DNA of 64,000 nt from Herpetosiphon aurantiacus DSM 785. GTDB lineage: Bacteria > Chloroflexota > Chloroflexia > Chloroflexales > Herpetosiphonaceae. Location: contig CP000875.1 in assembly GCA_000018565.1 (NCBI GenBank), forward strand, positions 4,355,199 to 4,419,198. The letters are read 5' to 3'. The position numbers and the translations under genes are program-made. Positions 9,267-18,343 of the stretch are shown here, piece after piece (position 1 is the stretch's first letter; the number at the start of each line of letters is the position of its first letter). A model generated the notes under the pieces. The model did not search any database and had not been told where the DNA came from. It was given only the letters and a program-made list of their open reading frames with translations.

Positions 9267-9347
9267 AGGCCGCAGTAGTTGTTAGTAGTTGTTAATGGTT
9301 TTGAGCCTTGCTGCTGGCTTGCGGCTTAACTGCATGGGAGGCCAACG

Positions 9348-10652
9348 ATGAGCCGTTTATCGCCCTCTGTCCTCGTGATTATCCTGCTGGTAAGCTGTTT
9401 ATTTATCTATATTGGGCCAGCACAATATCAAGCAAATCAAGGTCTGGTTGGGATAATCCTGTTGTTAATTGTCCTGATTGGGCTTTTTTTGGCGTTTAGT
9501 CGCGGCTCAGTCGCCCAACGCGAATCATCGCGCAATATGTTGGGCACATTAACTGGTATTACCGCTGTTTCATGTGCAGCCCTGCTTGGACAACAAGCCT
9601 TAAATGGCAATTTGCTGGGATTGATGTGTGCTCCCGTGCTCCTGGCTGGGGTCTATATGGTCTTCTTGGCCATGACTGCCCGCATTGGTCAGCATGTTGA
9701 AGAAGGCGAAGTATTGTTAATTCAACGCCGCATGGATCATCAGCATATCATTCGCCCGCCAGGTTTGCATTCGCCGATTGTGCCAGCCCTCGAAGTTGGC
9801 GTAGCGGTTATGCCAACCTACAATATTCAAACCGATGTTGAAGTTGAAATGGTTGATACTGCTTCGCTGCATACGGTCGATAAAATTGTCGTCGATACTC
9901 AATCGCGAATTATTCAGCGCTTTCCTGACGATGGTTCAAGCATGCCTGTTGAAATGCGTTACGAAGGCTTTTTGAAATTACCCTACAACTACCCCAATCG
10001 CGACCATATTTTTAAAGAAATTGCCGATCGGCGCAATATGGATGTGATGCAAGTGCGCATGAGTGCCGATTTTTGGATCGAAGCGATTCAATCGCAATTA
10101 CGCCGCGATGTTGAAGAAGATTTACGGGCAATTATTCACGATAATACCTTTTATAATCCTGAAAAGCGCAGTTATGGTAAGCTGGCACCGGCAGATATTT
10201 CGGCCCGTCGTGCCGAAATTGCCGCCCAATTGAAAAATCGGGTGCAAGAAAAAGTGCAACAATGGGGCATCGAAGTGCTCGATATTGGCATTACCCAAGT
10301 TGTGCTCAATCCTGATCGAATTAAGGCCTTCTATCGGGCGATCACGGCTGATCTGGAAATTCAAACGGCTAATCGTTTGTCGGAGCAAGAAATTAAGCGC
10401 ACAATCGCAATGGCCGATGCTGAAGCCTATCAACGCAAGAAATTGGCTGAAACTGATCTGGAAATTCAACGTCAACGCAACGAAATTGAAAATGCTTCCA
10501 GTTTGCAAATGCTGCAAGATTGGATGAATACGATCATTGCTGATAATCCTGAAATGAAACCTGATGATTTGAAACATTTGCTGACTCTGGCGCTCGATGA
10601 GCACGAAAAACGTAAAGCCTACCGCGAACACAATCTGATCGAACAAGAATAA
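9348..10652 (+). CDS. SPFH/band-7 domain membrane protein
   Basis: Four hydrophobic segments occupy roughly residues 6-24, 34-51, 66-86 and 88-110. A soluble band-7-like region runs from EEGEVLLIQRRMDHQHII through VEMVDTASLHTVDKIVV and ends with QVVLNPDRIKAFYRAITADLEIQ. A long charged helix rich in Glu, Arg and Gln follows, which is usual for SPFH oligomers. Such proteins scaffold membrane microdomains or regulate membrane proteases; the partner here is unknown. GGGAGG 10 nt upstream supports the start. It is the first of four co-oriented genes with short gaps, ending with the large TPR protein. Confidence 0.75.
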   Translation: MSRLSPSVLVIILLVSCLFIYIGPAQYQANQGLVGIILLLIVLIGLFLAFSRGSVAQRESSRNMLGTLTGITAVSCAALLGQQALNGNLLGLMCAPVLLAGVYMVFLAMTARIGQHVEEGEVLLIQRRMDHQHIIRPPGLHSPIVPALEVGVAVMPTYNIQTDVEVEMVDTASLHTVDKIVVDTQSRIIQRFPDDGSSMPVEMRYEGFLKLPYNYPNRDHIFKEIADRRNMDVMQVRMSADFWIEAIQSQLRRDVEEDLRAIIHDNTFYNPEKRSYGKLAPADISARRAEIAAQLKNRVQEKVQQWGIEVLDIGITQVVLNPDRIKAFYRAITADLEIQTANRLSEQEIKRTIAMADAEAYQRKKLAETDLEIQRQRNEIENASSLQMLQDWMNTIIADNPEMKPDDLKHLLTLALDEHEKRKAYREHNLIEQE

Positions 10653-10677
10653 CCATATAGCGAGGGAGTTATTTGGC

Positions 10678-11616
10678 ATGGAACATTTGGATACAGATTG
10701 GCGCGTGGTGGTTATTGGTGGCGCAGGGCTGGATATCAAAGGGCGTTTGCTTGAGCCATTGATTGAAAAAACCTCGAATCCAGGCCGTTTAACAATTAGT
10801 GTTGGCGGAGTTGCCCGCAACATTGCTGAAAATTTGGCTCGCTTGGGCGCACAAAGCAGCCTGATTGCCGCGGTAGGCAACGATGAATTTGGGCGCTTAA
10901 TCATCCAACAAACTGAAGATGCTGGTGTTGATACCGATGCCATGATGATTTTAGAGGATCAACATTCGGCAGCCTATTTGGCGCTGCTCGATCGCAATGG
11001 CTTGTTGTATACGGCGCTCGATGATAGCCACTGTGCGCGGGCATTAACGCCCGATTATATTTACGATAACGTGCAGCTATTGCGGGCAGCCGATGCAGTC
11101 TTTATTGATGCCAATTTGGCACGGGCAACTGCCGATGTGATTTTGCAAATTTGTGCCGAAGAAGATATTCCAGTCTGTTTCGAGCCTGTGGCCTATGGTT
11201 TAGCAGGTCGCTACCGTGATCGTTTGCGTGGGATGTATTTGATTACGCCCAACGAGCGTGAGGCCGAAGCATTAACTGGCTTGCCGGTGACCTCGCCTGC
11301 CGAGGCGACAGCAGCGGCCAAAGAATTAGTGCGGCTTGGCGTGGAAATTGCGATTATTACTTTAGCCCGTGAAGGCCTCGTCTATGCCACCGCCGATGGT
11401 CATGGCCATATTCCAACCTTGGTGCGCGATGTTGTCGATGCCACTGGAGCAGGCGATGCCTTGGCCGCAGCCGTCTTATTTGGCCTAATGAATGAGTTGA
11501 CCTTGGATGAAGCTGTGCGCTTGGGAGCAAGTGCCGCCGCATTAACCGTGGCCTCACCCGACACCGTGCGCCGCGATTTGAGCCTAGAGAGTTTGTACGC
11601 CCAGTTGTTAATCTGA
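10678..11616 (+). CDS. PfkB-family kinase, most like pseudouridine kinase
   Basis: This 312-residue ribokinase-type protein has both family signatures: GGVARNIAENLARLGAQ and GNDEFG near residues 42-68, and DATGAGDALAA near the C-terminus, where Asp260 is the expected catalytic base. The GGVARNIAENLARLG form is characteristic of PsuK/YeiC pseudouridine kinases. ITPNEREAEALTG also fits that group. No pseudouridine-5'-phosphate glycosidase (psuG), the usual partner, is present nearby, so substrate assignment is tentative and another nucleoside or sugar is possible. GAGGGAG precedes the start. It sits 25 bp after the SPFH gene. Confidence 0.8.
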   Translation: MEHLDTDWRVVVIGGAGLDIKGRLLEPLIEKTSNPGRLTISVGGVARNIAENLARLGAQSSLIAAVGNDEFGRLIIQQTEDAGVDTDAMMILEDQHSAAYLALLDRNGLLYTALDDSHCARALTPDYIYDNVQLLRAADAVFIDANLARATADVILQICAEEDIPVCFEPVAYGLAGRYRDRLRGMYLITPNEREAEALTGLPVTSPAEATAAAKELVRLGVEIAIITLAREGLVYATADGHGHIPTLVRDVVDATGAGDALAAAVLFGLMNELTLDEAVRLGASAAALTVASPDTVRRDLSLESLYAQLLI

Positions 11617-11653
11617 GCCTAGTATTTTTGCTAGGTGCTGCCTTGGGAACAGT

Positions 11654-12892
11654 ATGCCTGAACGTATTCTCGTTGCTGACGATAACGAAGCCCTAAGCCA
11701 ATTGCTTGAACTGATTTTAGTTGAGCATGGGTATGAGGTTACTCTTGCCAACGATGGCGGCGACCTGTTAGCCAAGGCCCAACTGCAAATTCCCGATTTG
11801 ATGATTGTTGATATTTTGATGCCGCGCATCGATGGCTATGAGGCGATTCGCCAATTGCGCAACGATACACGGCTGGCCCATATTCCAATTATTGTGCTCA
11901 CTGCGCGTACCGCGATTGAGGATGTGGTGACTGGCTTTGAATTGGGCGCTGATGATTATATCGTCAAGCCGTTTCAAATGCCTGAACTGCTGGCCCGTGT
12001 TCGCGCCCAATTGTTGCGAGCAACCCGCCGCCCTGTGCTCAACCCACTGACTGGCTTGCCCGGCAATATTTTGATCGAAGAAGAAGTTAACCATCGCTTG
12101 CGCCAGCAACAAGCCTTTGCTTTGTTGTACCTCGATTTGGATAATTTCAAAGCCTATAACGATAGCTATGGCTTTGCCCGTGGCGATTTGGTGATCAAGC
12201 TGTTGGCCACAATTTTGACGGAAATCAAGGCTGAATACAACGATGAAGGGCTATTTATTGGCCATATTGGCGGCGATGATTTTGCCCTGATTATGGCATC
12301 GGAACATGTCAATGCCCTCTGCGAAGATTTGATTCGGCGCTTTGATCAGCGGATTTTGACCTTGTACGATCCCAATAGTAGCAACAAACCTGTGCCGATC
12401 CAGACGCTCTCGGTTGGCGTGGTGCTGCATCGTGAAGATATGCAACAAACCTATCACGACCTAAGTCGCACCGCTGCCGAGATGAAGCGGGTTGCCAAAC
12501 AACAAACTGGCAGCGTCTATGTGGTTGATCGGCGTGCGCAAAAACAGACGATTGAGCAAGATCGGCGCAAACGTGGCCCAACAATTGGGGTTATCGCCCA
12601 AGATGTTGGCTTAGTCGATATGCTGAGCGATTTGCTCCAACAACAATCATTATTTGTAATCGAGGCCGATAGTGAAATTATGCCCGATGCTTTGGTGTTG
12701 GGCTATCGCGATGTCTTGCCGCATGTGCCCGAACGTTGGCAGAGCTTGCCACAAATTACCCTAAAACTTAATCAATCAAGCTATGAACAAGGTTTTGCCC
12801 AGCTTCAAATTCAGACTGGTTTGAAGCCGACCATTCCTATTCACGAGTATCTTTCGTTGGCTTTGCACTTGGTGCGGCTGGAGGCTCGATGA
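11654..12892 (+). CDS. Response regulator: receiver, GGDEF-like domain and possible pseudo-receiver
   Basis: Residues 1-120 are a CheY-like receiver with the acidic pair at 9-10, phospho-acceptor Asp53 (MIVDILMPRIDG) and Lys105 (DDYIVKPF). Residues 128-285 form a GGDEF-type domain beginning NPLTGLPG and containing DLDNFKAYND and GGDDF (206-210). The canonical Glu at the fourth position is Asp, so cyclic-di-GMP synthesis is uncertain. The last 110 residues (from GPTIGVIAQDVGLVDMLSDL) alternate hydrophobic strands and helices like a degenerate second receiver. The stop overlaps the next start by 4 bp (ATGA), so the TPR protein is translationally coupled. No histidine kinase is adjacent. Confidence 0.85.
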   Translation: MPERILVADDNEALSQLLELILVEHGYEVTLANDGGDLLAKAQLQIPDLMIVDILMPRIDGYEAIRQLRNDTRLAHIPIIVLTARTAIEDVVTGFELGADDYIVKPFQMPELLARVRAQLLRATRRPVLNPLTGLPGNILIEEEVNHRLRQQQAFALLYLDLDNFKAYNDSYGFARGDLVIKLLATILTEIKAEYNDEGLFIGHIGGDDFALIMASEHVNALCEDLIRRFDQRILTLYDPNSSNKPVPIQTLSVGVVLHREDMQQTYHDLSRTAAEMKRVAKQQTGSVYVVDRRAQKQTIEQDRRKRGPTIGVIAQDVGLVDMLSDLLQQQSLFVIEADSEIMPDALVLGYRDVLPHVPERWQSLPQITLKLNQSSYEQGFAQLQIQTGLKPTIPIHEYLSLALHLVRLEAR

Positions 12893-15800
12893 TCGGATGG
12901 ATTTTTGTCATTTTGTTGTGTGGGCTATTTGGCTATAACTTGTATCGCACTGGCCATGTGCAGCGCTTGATTGCAATTCGCCAGCGCCGCCCATCTGCCC
13001 GCCCGACTGGCGCAATTGCTCCAACCCTACGTGCCCGCGATTTGCGCACCCAGCGCTCGTGGGCAGTCCGCATTCGTGATGAAGTTCAATCGCGCGGCAA
13101 TATGGGCGTGGTTATTTTCTTCCTGATTATCTTAATTGCTTTTTTTCTGAGTTTGAACTTACTGGGCTTTTGGGGTAGTCAACCGACTGAAACTGTTCGG
13201 GCACGGGTAATTCTCTCACCATTTACCAGCAGCGCAGGCCAACCAGCCCAAGAAGGTTTTGCCGCAGCCACCACCATGGCCCAGGCTTGGCAAGCTCGTG
13301 CTAATGATTTGCAATTTGCTGTGCTCAAAACCCCAATTGCCGATGCCCAAAGTGCTTGGAATTTAGCCGATCGGCCCAAATATGATCTGGTGATTTGGGG
13401 CACAATTGTCGCTGGCGGTGATGCCAATAGCGCTAGCATCGAGCCGCAATTGCTCTGGACTCCACGCCAACCCTTGCCGCATGATCGCTCGTTGGGGTTA
13501 CGCGAACGCTTGAGTTTACCACTCGTATATCGTTTGGCCGACCAGCCATTTAATGCCCAAGCCGTGCTCGGTGAAATTTTGGTCGTGATCGATCTCTATC
13601 AAATGGGCGAGTACGATCAAGCGATCCAAGCGATCAATAGTTTGCTTGATCGCTATGCCGTGGATGGGCCGTTACGCCCCGATTTGCTCTTGGGGATTCG
13701 TGGCTCGATTGCCGCCCTGCAAGAGCAATGGAGCTTAGCCGAGGGTGATTTTCGGCGAGCCTTAGAAACTGCCGATAAACCTGAATATTGGAATAACCTT
13801 GGGGTTGTGTTGCTAGAACAAGGCCGTTTTTCTGAGGCAACTCAAGCCTTCAACACTGCTCAAGAACGCCTCAAAGGCACAAATAGCGATCTTACGGCGC
13901 TGCATTTGAATCGTGGTTTGTTGGCGTTACGTGGGGTTGACCCAGCGGTAGCGGTTGGTGAGTTGGCCTTAGCGGTCAAGCTCAATCCTAATGGCATCAG
14001 CAACAAATTAGCCTTGGTCGAGGCTCAATTACAAGCGAATCAATTGGCGCAGGCGATCGAAACCATCAATAATCTGAATGGCTATGCGAACGCTGATCCG
14101 TTGGTTCAATTGATGACAGCGCGGGTTCAAGTAGCCCAGTTGGTCAACAATGGCGATCAGCCGCTGTGGGAATTGGAGATTGTGCCGCCATTGCCTCGCG
14201 AAACCCTGACGATTGTGCGCCAACGGCTTGATAGTGCGGTTGTTACACTTGAAACGATTTCGATCGAGCAACGCCAAATTGCCGCCCGTGATGATGCAGC
14301 AGGCTTGCCAGAATCAGGGCGGGTGCACGAAGCTCATTCGCGCCAAGCCTTTGAATTGCTCAATCAGGTGCGCTATTGGCAAGCGGTCGCGATGACCGAA
14401 GAGGGTATTTCAGCCTCGCTTGAGCAAAAAGGTCGGCTGCGCAGCATGTGGGATGGCATGTTTGGCGATGATTCTCCGCTGGAATTAGCCCAAAATGTGA
14501 TCGATCCACTCGCCAAAGCCCAAGACCAGAATTATCCAATTTTAATTCAGGCAGGGCGGGTGCATCGAATTTTGGGTGCGCCAAAAACAGCTATGGATTA
14601 CTACACCAAAGCCAGCGAACTCAATGCCAATCGGCCTGAGGGCTGGTATGGCTTGGCAATCACGCGCTTTAATACCGAAGGCCCAAGCCCAGAACGCAAC
14701 CAAGCAGTGCGTGATTATTTGCAAAAAACCATTGCTGCCGCCCCAAATTTTACGCCTGGCTATATTTTGGCTGCTCGCTTAGAGGTTAGCGATAAACAAT
14801 GGGCCGCCGCCTTGCCCTATCTACAATGGATTGTGGCTAATCGCCCTGATAACCTTGGGGCACGGATTACCCTGGGCACAGCTCAACGCGAGCTTGGGGC
14901 TTTGGCCGATGCTGAAGTGACGCTTTTGCCTTTGGCGAATGCGAATAACAGCCAAGCCTTAGTTGAATTAGGCAAAGTCTATGCCCAAGCAGGCCAAGAT
15001 CAATCGGCTGAAGATATCTTCTTGCGGGCATTGAATGTTGATAGCAGCAATGCTAGCGCTGCTTATGAGATTGGCCGCTTGCGCCAAAACCGTGGCGATT
15101 ATGCAGGAGCCGAAAAAGCCTATCAAGTTGCAACTGAAATTAATACCAGCTACGTTGAGGCGCATCTCGCATTAGGCCAATTGTATGCGCGGTATCTCGA
15201 CCAGCCAGATAATGCCGTTGCGGCCTATCAACGCGCAATCGACGCTGGCGGCGAAGATCCACGCAATTTCGAGGATATGGGCCGCGAATTTTTGGAGATT
15301 GGGCGTTATAGCGAGGCCGCCGATGCCTTGGAACAATCGGTGCGGCTCAATCCGAATGTGCCTGAATCACGCCATTATTTGGCCCAAGCCTACCTTGAGC
15401 AAGGTCGTTTTGAAGCAGCTCGCGAGCAAGAACGCGCAGCGATTGCCCGTGATGCTGATGGCGTGTACATCGAAGCGCAGCTTGGCATAGCCGAGAGTTT
15501 TCGGCGCGAACGGCGGTTTGATGAGGCAATTACAGCCTACAACGAAATTTTGGATAACGATTCGACGATCATTCCTGCTTACATTGGTTTAGGCCGTACT
15601 GCCGCCGATCGGGGCGAGTGGCAAGTGGCGATTGGCTATTATAATCAAGCCCTCGCCCGCGAACCCAATAGCACCAACGCCCATTTTTGGCTGGGCCAGG
15701 CCTTGGTCGAGCAAGGTTTCTATGAACGGGCACTTGATGAATTTAATTTGGTGCTAGCGACCGATCCAAATAATGCCGAAGCCTTGTTTGGGGCTGGTCG

Positions 15801-16374
15801 GGCTTATTGCAACATGGCGATTAACAGCTATGCCTATGACCCAGCACAAGCTGCCGAATACGATGCTGAGGCGCGGCGTTTGCTTGATCGAGCTTTGAAT
15901 TATCGGCCAAACGATGCGCGGGCCTTGTTTGAGCGCGGCAAACTCAACGAGCGCCAAAACCAAATGGCCGCCGCGATTAGCGATTATGGTCGGGCCGCCC
16001 AATTGGATGCGCAAAATAGCGAAGCATTATATTTGCAAGGCAAGCTCTATCTCAGCCAAAACAACCTACAAGCAGCCGAAGAAGCGCTTGATCAATCGGT
16101 GCGGCGCAACCAAAATGACCCAACCGCCTTATATTGGCTTGGTCGAACCTATCGCGCCCAAAACCGCACCAATGATGCAATTAAATCGTTTGAACGAGCC
16201 TTGAGTTTGAATGGCAATTTTCATGAAGCCCGCTACTACCAAGGCCTAACTGCCGAAGAAGCCAACCAAATCGATCTAGCGCGTGAAGCCTATCACTTAA
16301 TCAGCCAACAAGCCAGCCCCGATGATCGTTGGCGCTTACAAGCCGAAGAACGTCTGCGCGATTTAGGTCAGTAG
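12889..16374 (+). CDS. Large membrane-anchored TPR protein
   Basis: The 1161-residue protein has two N-terminal membrane helices (about 2-20 and 73-95) separated by a basic stretch. The following region, with RVILSPFTSSAG and YDLVIWGTIVAGGD, resembles the N-terminal domain of FlgO/TolB-like proteins; that comparison is tentative. From about residue 230 to the end there are many TPR units, recognisable as A-L-G-Y-A-P spaced helices, for example YWNNLGVVLLEQGRFSEATQ, AYEIGRLRQNRGDYAGAEKA and ARALFERGKLNERQNQM. Probably an extracytoplasmic or cell-surface assembly scaffold. Its start overlaps the stop of the receiver-GGDEF gene, suggesting regulated expression as one unit. Confidence 0.82.
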   Translation: MIGWIFVILLCGLFGYNLYRTGHVQRLIAIRQRRPSARPTGAIAPTLRARDLRTQRSWAVRIRDEVQSRGNMGVVIFFLIILIAFFLSLNLLGFWGSQPTETVRARVILSPFTSSAGQPAQEGFAAATTMAQAWQARANDLQFAVLKTPIADAQSAWNLADRPKYDLVIWGTIVAGGDANSASIEPQLLWTPRQPLPHDRSLGLRERLSLPLVYRLADQPFNAQAVLGEILVVIDLYQMGEYDQAIQAINSLLDRYAVDGPLRPDLLLGIRGSIAALQEQWSLAEGDFRRALETADKPEYWNNLGVVLLEQGRFSEATQAFNTAQERLKGTNSDLTALHLNRGLLALRGVDPAVAVGELALAVKLNPNGISNKLALVEAQLQANQLAQAIETINNLNGYANADPLVQLMTARVQVAQLVNNGDQPLWELEIVPPLPRETLTIVRQRLDSAVVTLETISIEQRQIAARDDAAGLPESGRVHEAHSRQAFELLNQVRYWQAVAMTEEGISASLEQKGRLRSMWDGMFGDDSPLELAQNVIDPLAKAQDQNYPILIQAGRVHRILGAPKTAMDYYTKASELNANRPEGWYGLAITRFNTEGPSPERNQAVRDYLQKTIAAAPNFTPGYILAARLEVSDKQWAAALPYLQWIVANRPDNLGARITLGTAQRELGALADAEVTLLPLANANNSQALVELGKVYAQAGQDQSAEDIFLRALNVDSSNASAAYEIGRLRQNRGDYAGAEKAYQVATEINTSYVEAHLALGQLYARYLDQPDNAVAAYQRAIDAGGEDPRNFEDMGREFLEIGRYSEAADALEQSVRLNPNVPESRHYLAQAYLEQGRFEAAREQERAAIARDADGVYIEAQLGIAESFRRERRFDEAITAYNEILDNDSTIIPAYIGLGRTAADRGEWQVAIGYYNQALAREPNSTNAHFWLGQALVEQGFYERALDEFNLVLATDPNNAEALFGAGRAYCNMAINSYAYDPAQAAEYDAEARRLLDRALNYRPNDARALFERGKLNERQNQMAAAISDYGRAAQLDAQNSEALYLQGKLYLSQNNLQAAEEALDQSVRRNQNDPTALYWLGRTYRAQNRTNDAIKSFERALSLNGNFHEARYYQGLTAEEANQIDLAREAYHLISQQASPDDRWRLQAEERLRDLGQ

Positions 16375-16377
16375 GCC

Positions 16378-16618
16378 GATCCACGAAGGACACGAAGGCC
16401 TGAAACCGCGAAGCGCACGAAGGACGCGAAGGTTTGTTTTTTTGCCACGAATTGCACGAATTTCACAAATTGATCTTCCAATAGCCAATCGCCTATAGCC
16501 CATACTCTCTGCGCCTCTGCGTTAAAATCTTGATCCACGAAGAGCACGAAGAGCACGAAGGACTGAAACCGCGAAGCACACGAAGGCCGCGAAGGCTTGT
16601 TTTTTTGCCACAGATTTG
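16378..16618. repeat. CACGAAGGA repeats, family B, two degenerate copies
   Basis: ATCCACGAAGGACACGAAGG starts the first copy (16378-16470) and ATCCACGAAGAGCACGAAG the second (about 16530-16618). Each is followed by GAAACCGCGAAG, then CGCGAAGG and GTTTGTTTTTTTGCCAC or a close variant, so the two copies are direct repeats of a unit longer than 80 bp. No gene is supported in 16375-16787. Confidence 0.7.
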
Positions 16619-16720
16619 ATGGATGATCCTTCGCTATCTAGCACCTGATCCCTGGCCCCTAGCTCCTCATTCCTGCCATTTTTTGACTTTTGACTTCTGC
16701 CTTTTGATTTTCAAAAAGTG

Positions 16721-16729
16721 TGGTATAGT
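16721..16729 (+). promoter_or_regulatory. Extended -10 promoter for the acyl-CoA dehydrogenase
   Basis: TGGTATAGT matches the extended -10 pattern (TG, one base, then TATAGT at 16724-16729). TTTTGA lies 16 bp upstream as a weak -35. The start codon is 58 bp downstream of the -10. Confidence 0.5.
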
Positions 16730-16787
16730 GAATAACGCAGTGCGTCATCCTCGATCCGACGCAAGATCATATAAGGAGAATCCATCA

Positions 16788-17975
16788 ATGACGATGCAAG
16801 AGCACACCGCCGACCCCGCCTTGGACTTCTACCAATTTGATTTGCTGTTAACGCCTGAAGAGCGTGAAGTACGTGATCGGGTGCGTGGCTTTATGCAGCG
16901 TGAAGTTAAGCCGATCATCAACGAATATTGGGAGAAGGGCGAATTTCCGTTCGAGTTAATTCCTAAGTTGGCTGAACTCAAGGTCTGTGGCGGCACGATT
17001 CAGGGCTATGGCTGCCCAGGCTTATCGAGCGTGGCAACTGGCTTGGTTGCTGCCGAAATGGCCAAAATTGATGGCTCAGTTTGTACCTTTTTTGGCGTAA
17101 CCAGCGGCTTGGCGATGTCGAGCATCTATTATTGTGGCTCAGAAGCCCAAAAAGAATATTGGTTGCCCAAATTGGCTTCGATGGAAAAAATTGGGGCATT
17201 TGCCCTGACTGAGCCAGATAACGGCTCAGATGCCTCGCATATTCAAACCACTGCCCGCCTAGAGGGCGACCACTATGTGCTCAACGGCCAAAAACGCTGG
17301 ATTGGCAACGCCTCGTTTGCCGATGTAATTATTGTTTGGGCACGCGATGAAGCCACCAATCAAGTGACAGGCTTCTTGGTCGAAAAAGGGACTCCAGGCT
17401 TTGAAGCAACCGTGATGCATGGCAAAATTGCCAAACGCGCCCTGTGGAATGCCGAAATCAAGCTCGAAAATTGTCGCATTCCCGCCAGCAATCGTCTCGA
17501 AAAAGCACGATCGTTCAAAGATACAGCGGTTGTGTTGGCCAACACCCGTTTTGGCGTAGCATGGGAAGGCGTGGGGCATGCCCAAGCTGCCTATGAAATG
17601 GCCTTGCGCTATAGCCAAGAACGCAAACAGTTTGGCAAGCCAATCGCTGGCTACCAATTAATTCAAGAAAAATTGGTTAAAATGCTGGCAGAAGTGGTGG
17701 CGATGGAATTAACCACTTGGCGTTTGAGCGTATTGCGCGACCAAGGCTTGATGACCGATGGTCAATCGTCGCTGGCCAAGATGAACAATTCAGCCAAAGC
17801 TCGCCAAATTGTGGCCCTAGGCCGCGAAATCTTTGGTGGCAACGGCTTGTTGCTCGAAAATCATATCGCCCGCCATTTTGCTGATATGGAAGCGGTGTAT
17901 ACCTACGAAGGCAGCAACGAAATCAATACGCTCGTCGTTGGTCGCGAAATTACCGGCGTACCAGCCTTCGTCTAA
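16788..17975 (+). CDS. Acyl-CoA dehydrogenase, glutaryl-CoA dehydrogenase-like
   Basis: The ATG at 16788 is chosen because AAGGAG sits 10 nt upstream and the first residues (MTMQEHTADP) lead directly into the family's N-terminal helix; the frame is open further upstream but that part has no family character and spans the promoter. The resulting 395 residues are typical. Motifs include GAFALTEPDNGSD, LNGQKRWIGNAS, RKQFGKPI, the flavin-contacting FGGNGLLLEN and YEGSNEINTLVVGREITG, where Glu374 is the likely catalytic base. The ending resembles glutaryl-CoA and related dehydrogenases more than short-chain ones. Reaction: FAD-dependent alpha,beta-oxidation of an acyl-CoA; substrate not assigned. 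Confidence 0.9.
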   Translation: MTMQEHTADPALDFYQFDLLLTPEEREVRDRVRGFMQREVKPIINEYWEKGEFPFELIPKLAELKVCGGTIQGYGCPGLSSVATGLVAAEMAKIDGSVCTFFGVTSGLAMSSIYYCGSEAQKEYWLPKLASMEKIGAFALTEPDNGSDASHIQTTARLEGDHYVLNGQKRWIGNASFADVIIVWARDEATNQVTGFLVEKGTPGFEATVMHGKIAKRALWNAEIKLENCRIPASNRLEKARSFKDTAVVLANTRFGVAWEGVGHAQAAYEMALRYSQERKQFGKPIAGYQLIQEKLVKMLAEVVAMELTTWRLSVLRDQGLMTDGQSSLAKMNNSAKARQIVALGREIFGGNGLLLENHIARHFADMEAVYTYEGSNEINTLVVGREITGVPAFV

Positions 17976-18102
17976 ATTACAATTTATAATTTATTCCAAG
18001 CTTTTGATCGCAGGCCAACTAGGTCTGCGATTGGGCTTTAAAGTGCATCATAGGGCCGATGTTGTAGATCATTGCCACTGCTATGCTCAAGGCTTGAGTG
18101 AT

Positions 18103-18258
18103 GCCCTCACCCCCAGCCACTCTCCCACTGCGGCGGGCGAAGTTCCGCTACAAACCACATATTTGGTGGTTCATCGGGGGATGCCTTTCAATCCCTAATT
18201 GTGATTGAGGGGGTGCAGGGGGATTAAAGCCCCCTGCGTCTCCCGCCTTGAGGCGGGA
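18103..18258. repeat. Mosaic of palindromes with a family A half-copy
   Basis: The gap 17976-18343 has no gene. It begins with an AT-rich tail, then a family A left arm (CCCTCACCCCCAGCCACTC, then ACTGCGGCGGGCGA). Three separate hairpins follow: AACCAC/GTGGTT (18153-18171), GCAGGGGG/CCCCCTGC (18215-18237) and TCCCGCCT/AGGCGGGA (18241-18258). The last two stand side by side and could end transcription in either direction. Confidence 0.65.
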
Positions 18259-18343
18259 CGGAAGGGTGGTGATCAACCAATTCTAAATTCTACCCTTGAA
18301 AGGATGAAACTAGGCACGAGGGCACTAAAACAGGAGCAAAGCA

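Noticed and set aside
16623-16787. N-terminal extension of the acyl-CoA dehydrogenase
   Set aside because: The extension covers the promoter and repeat DNA, has no family similarity, and a good ribosome binding site marks the ATG at 16788.
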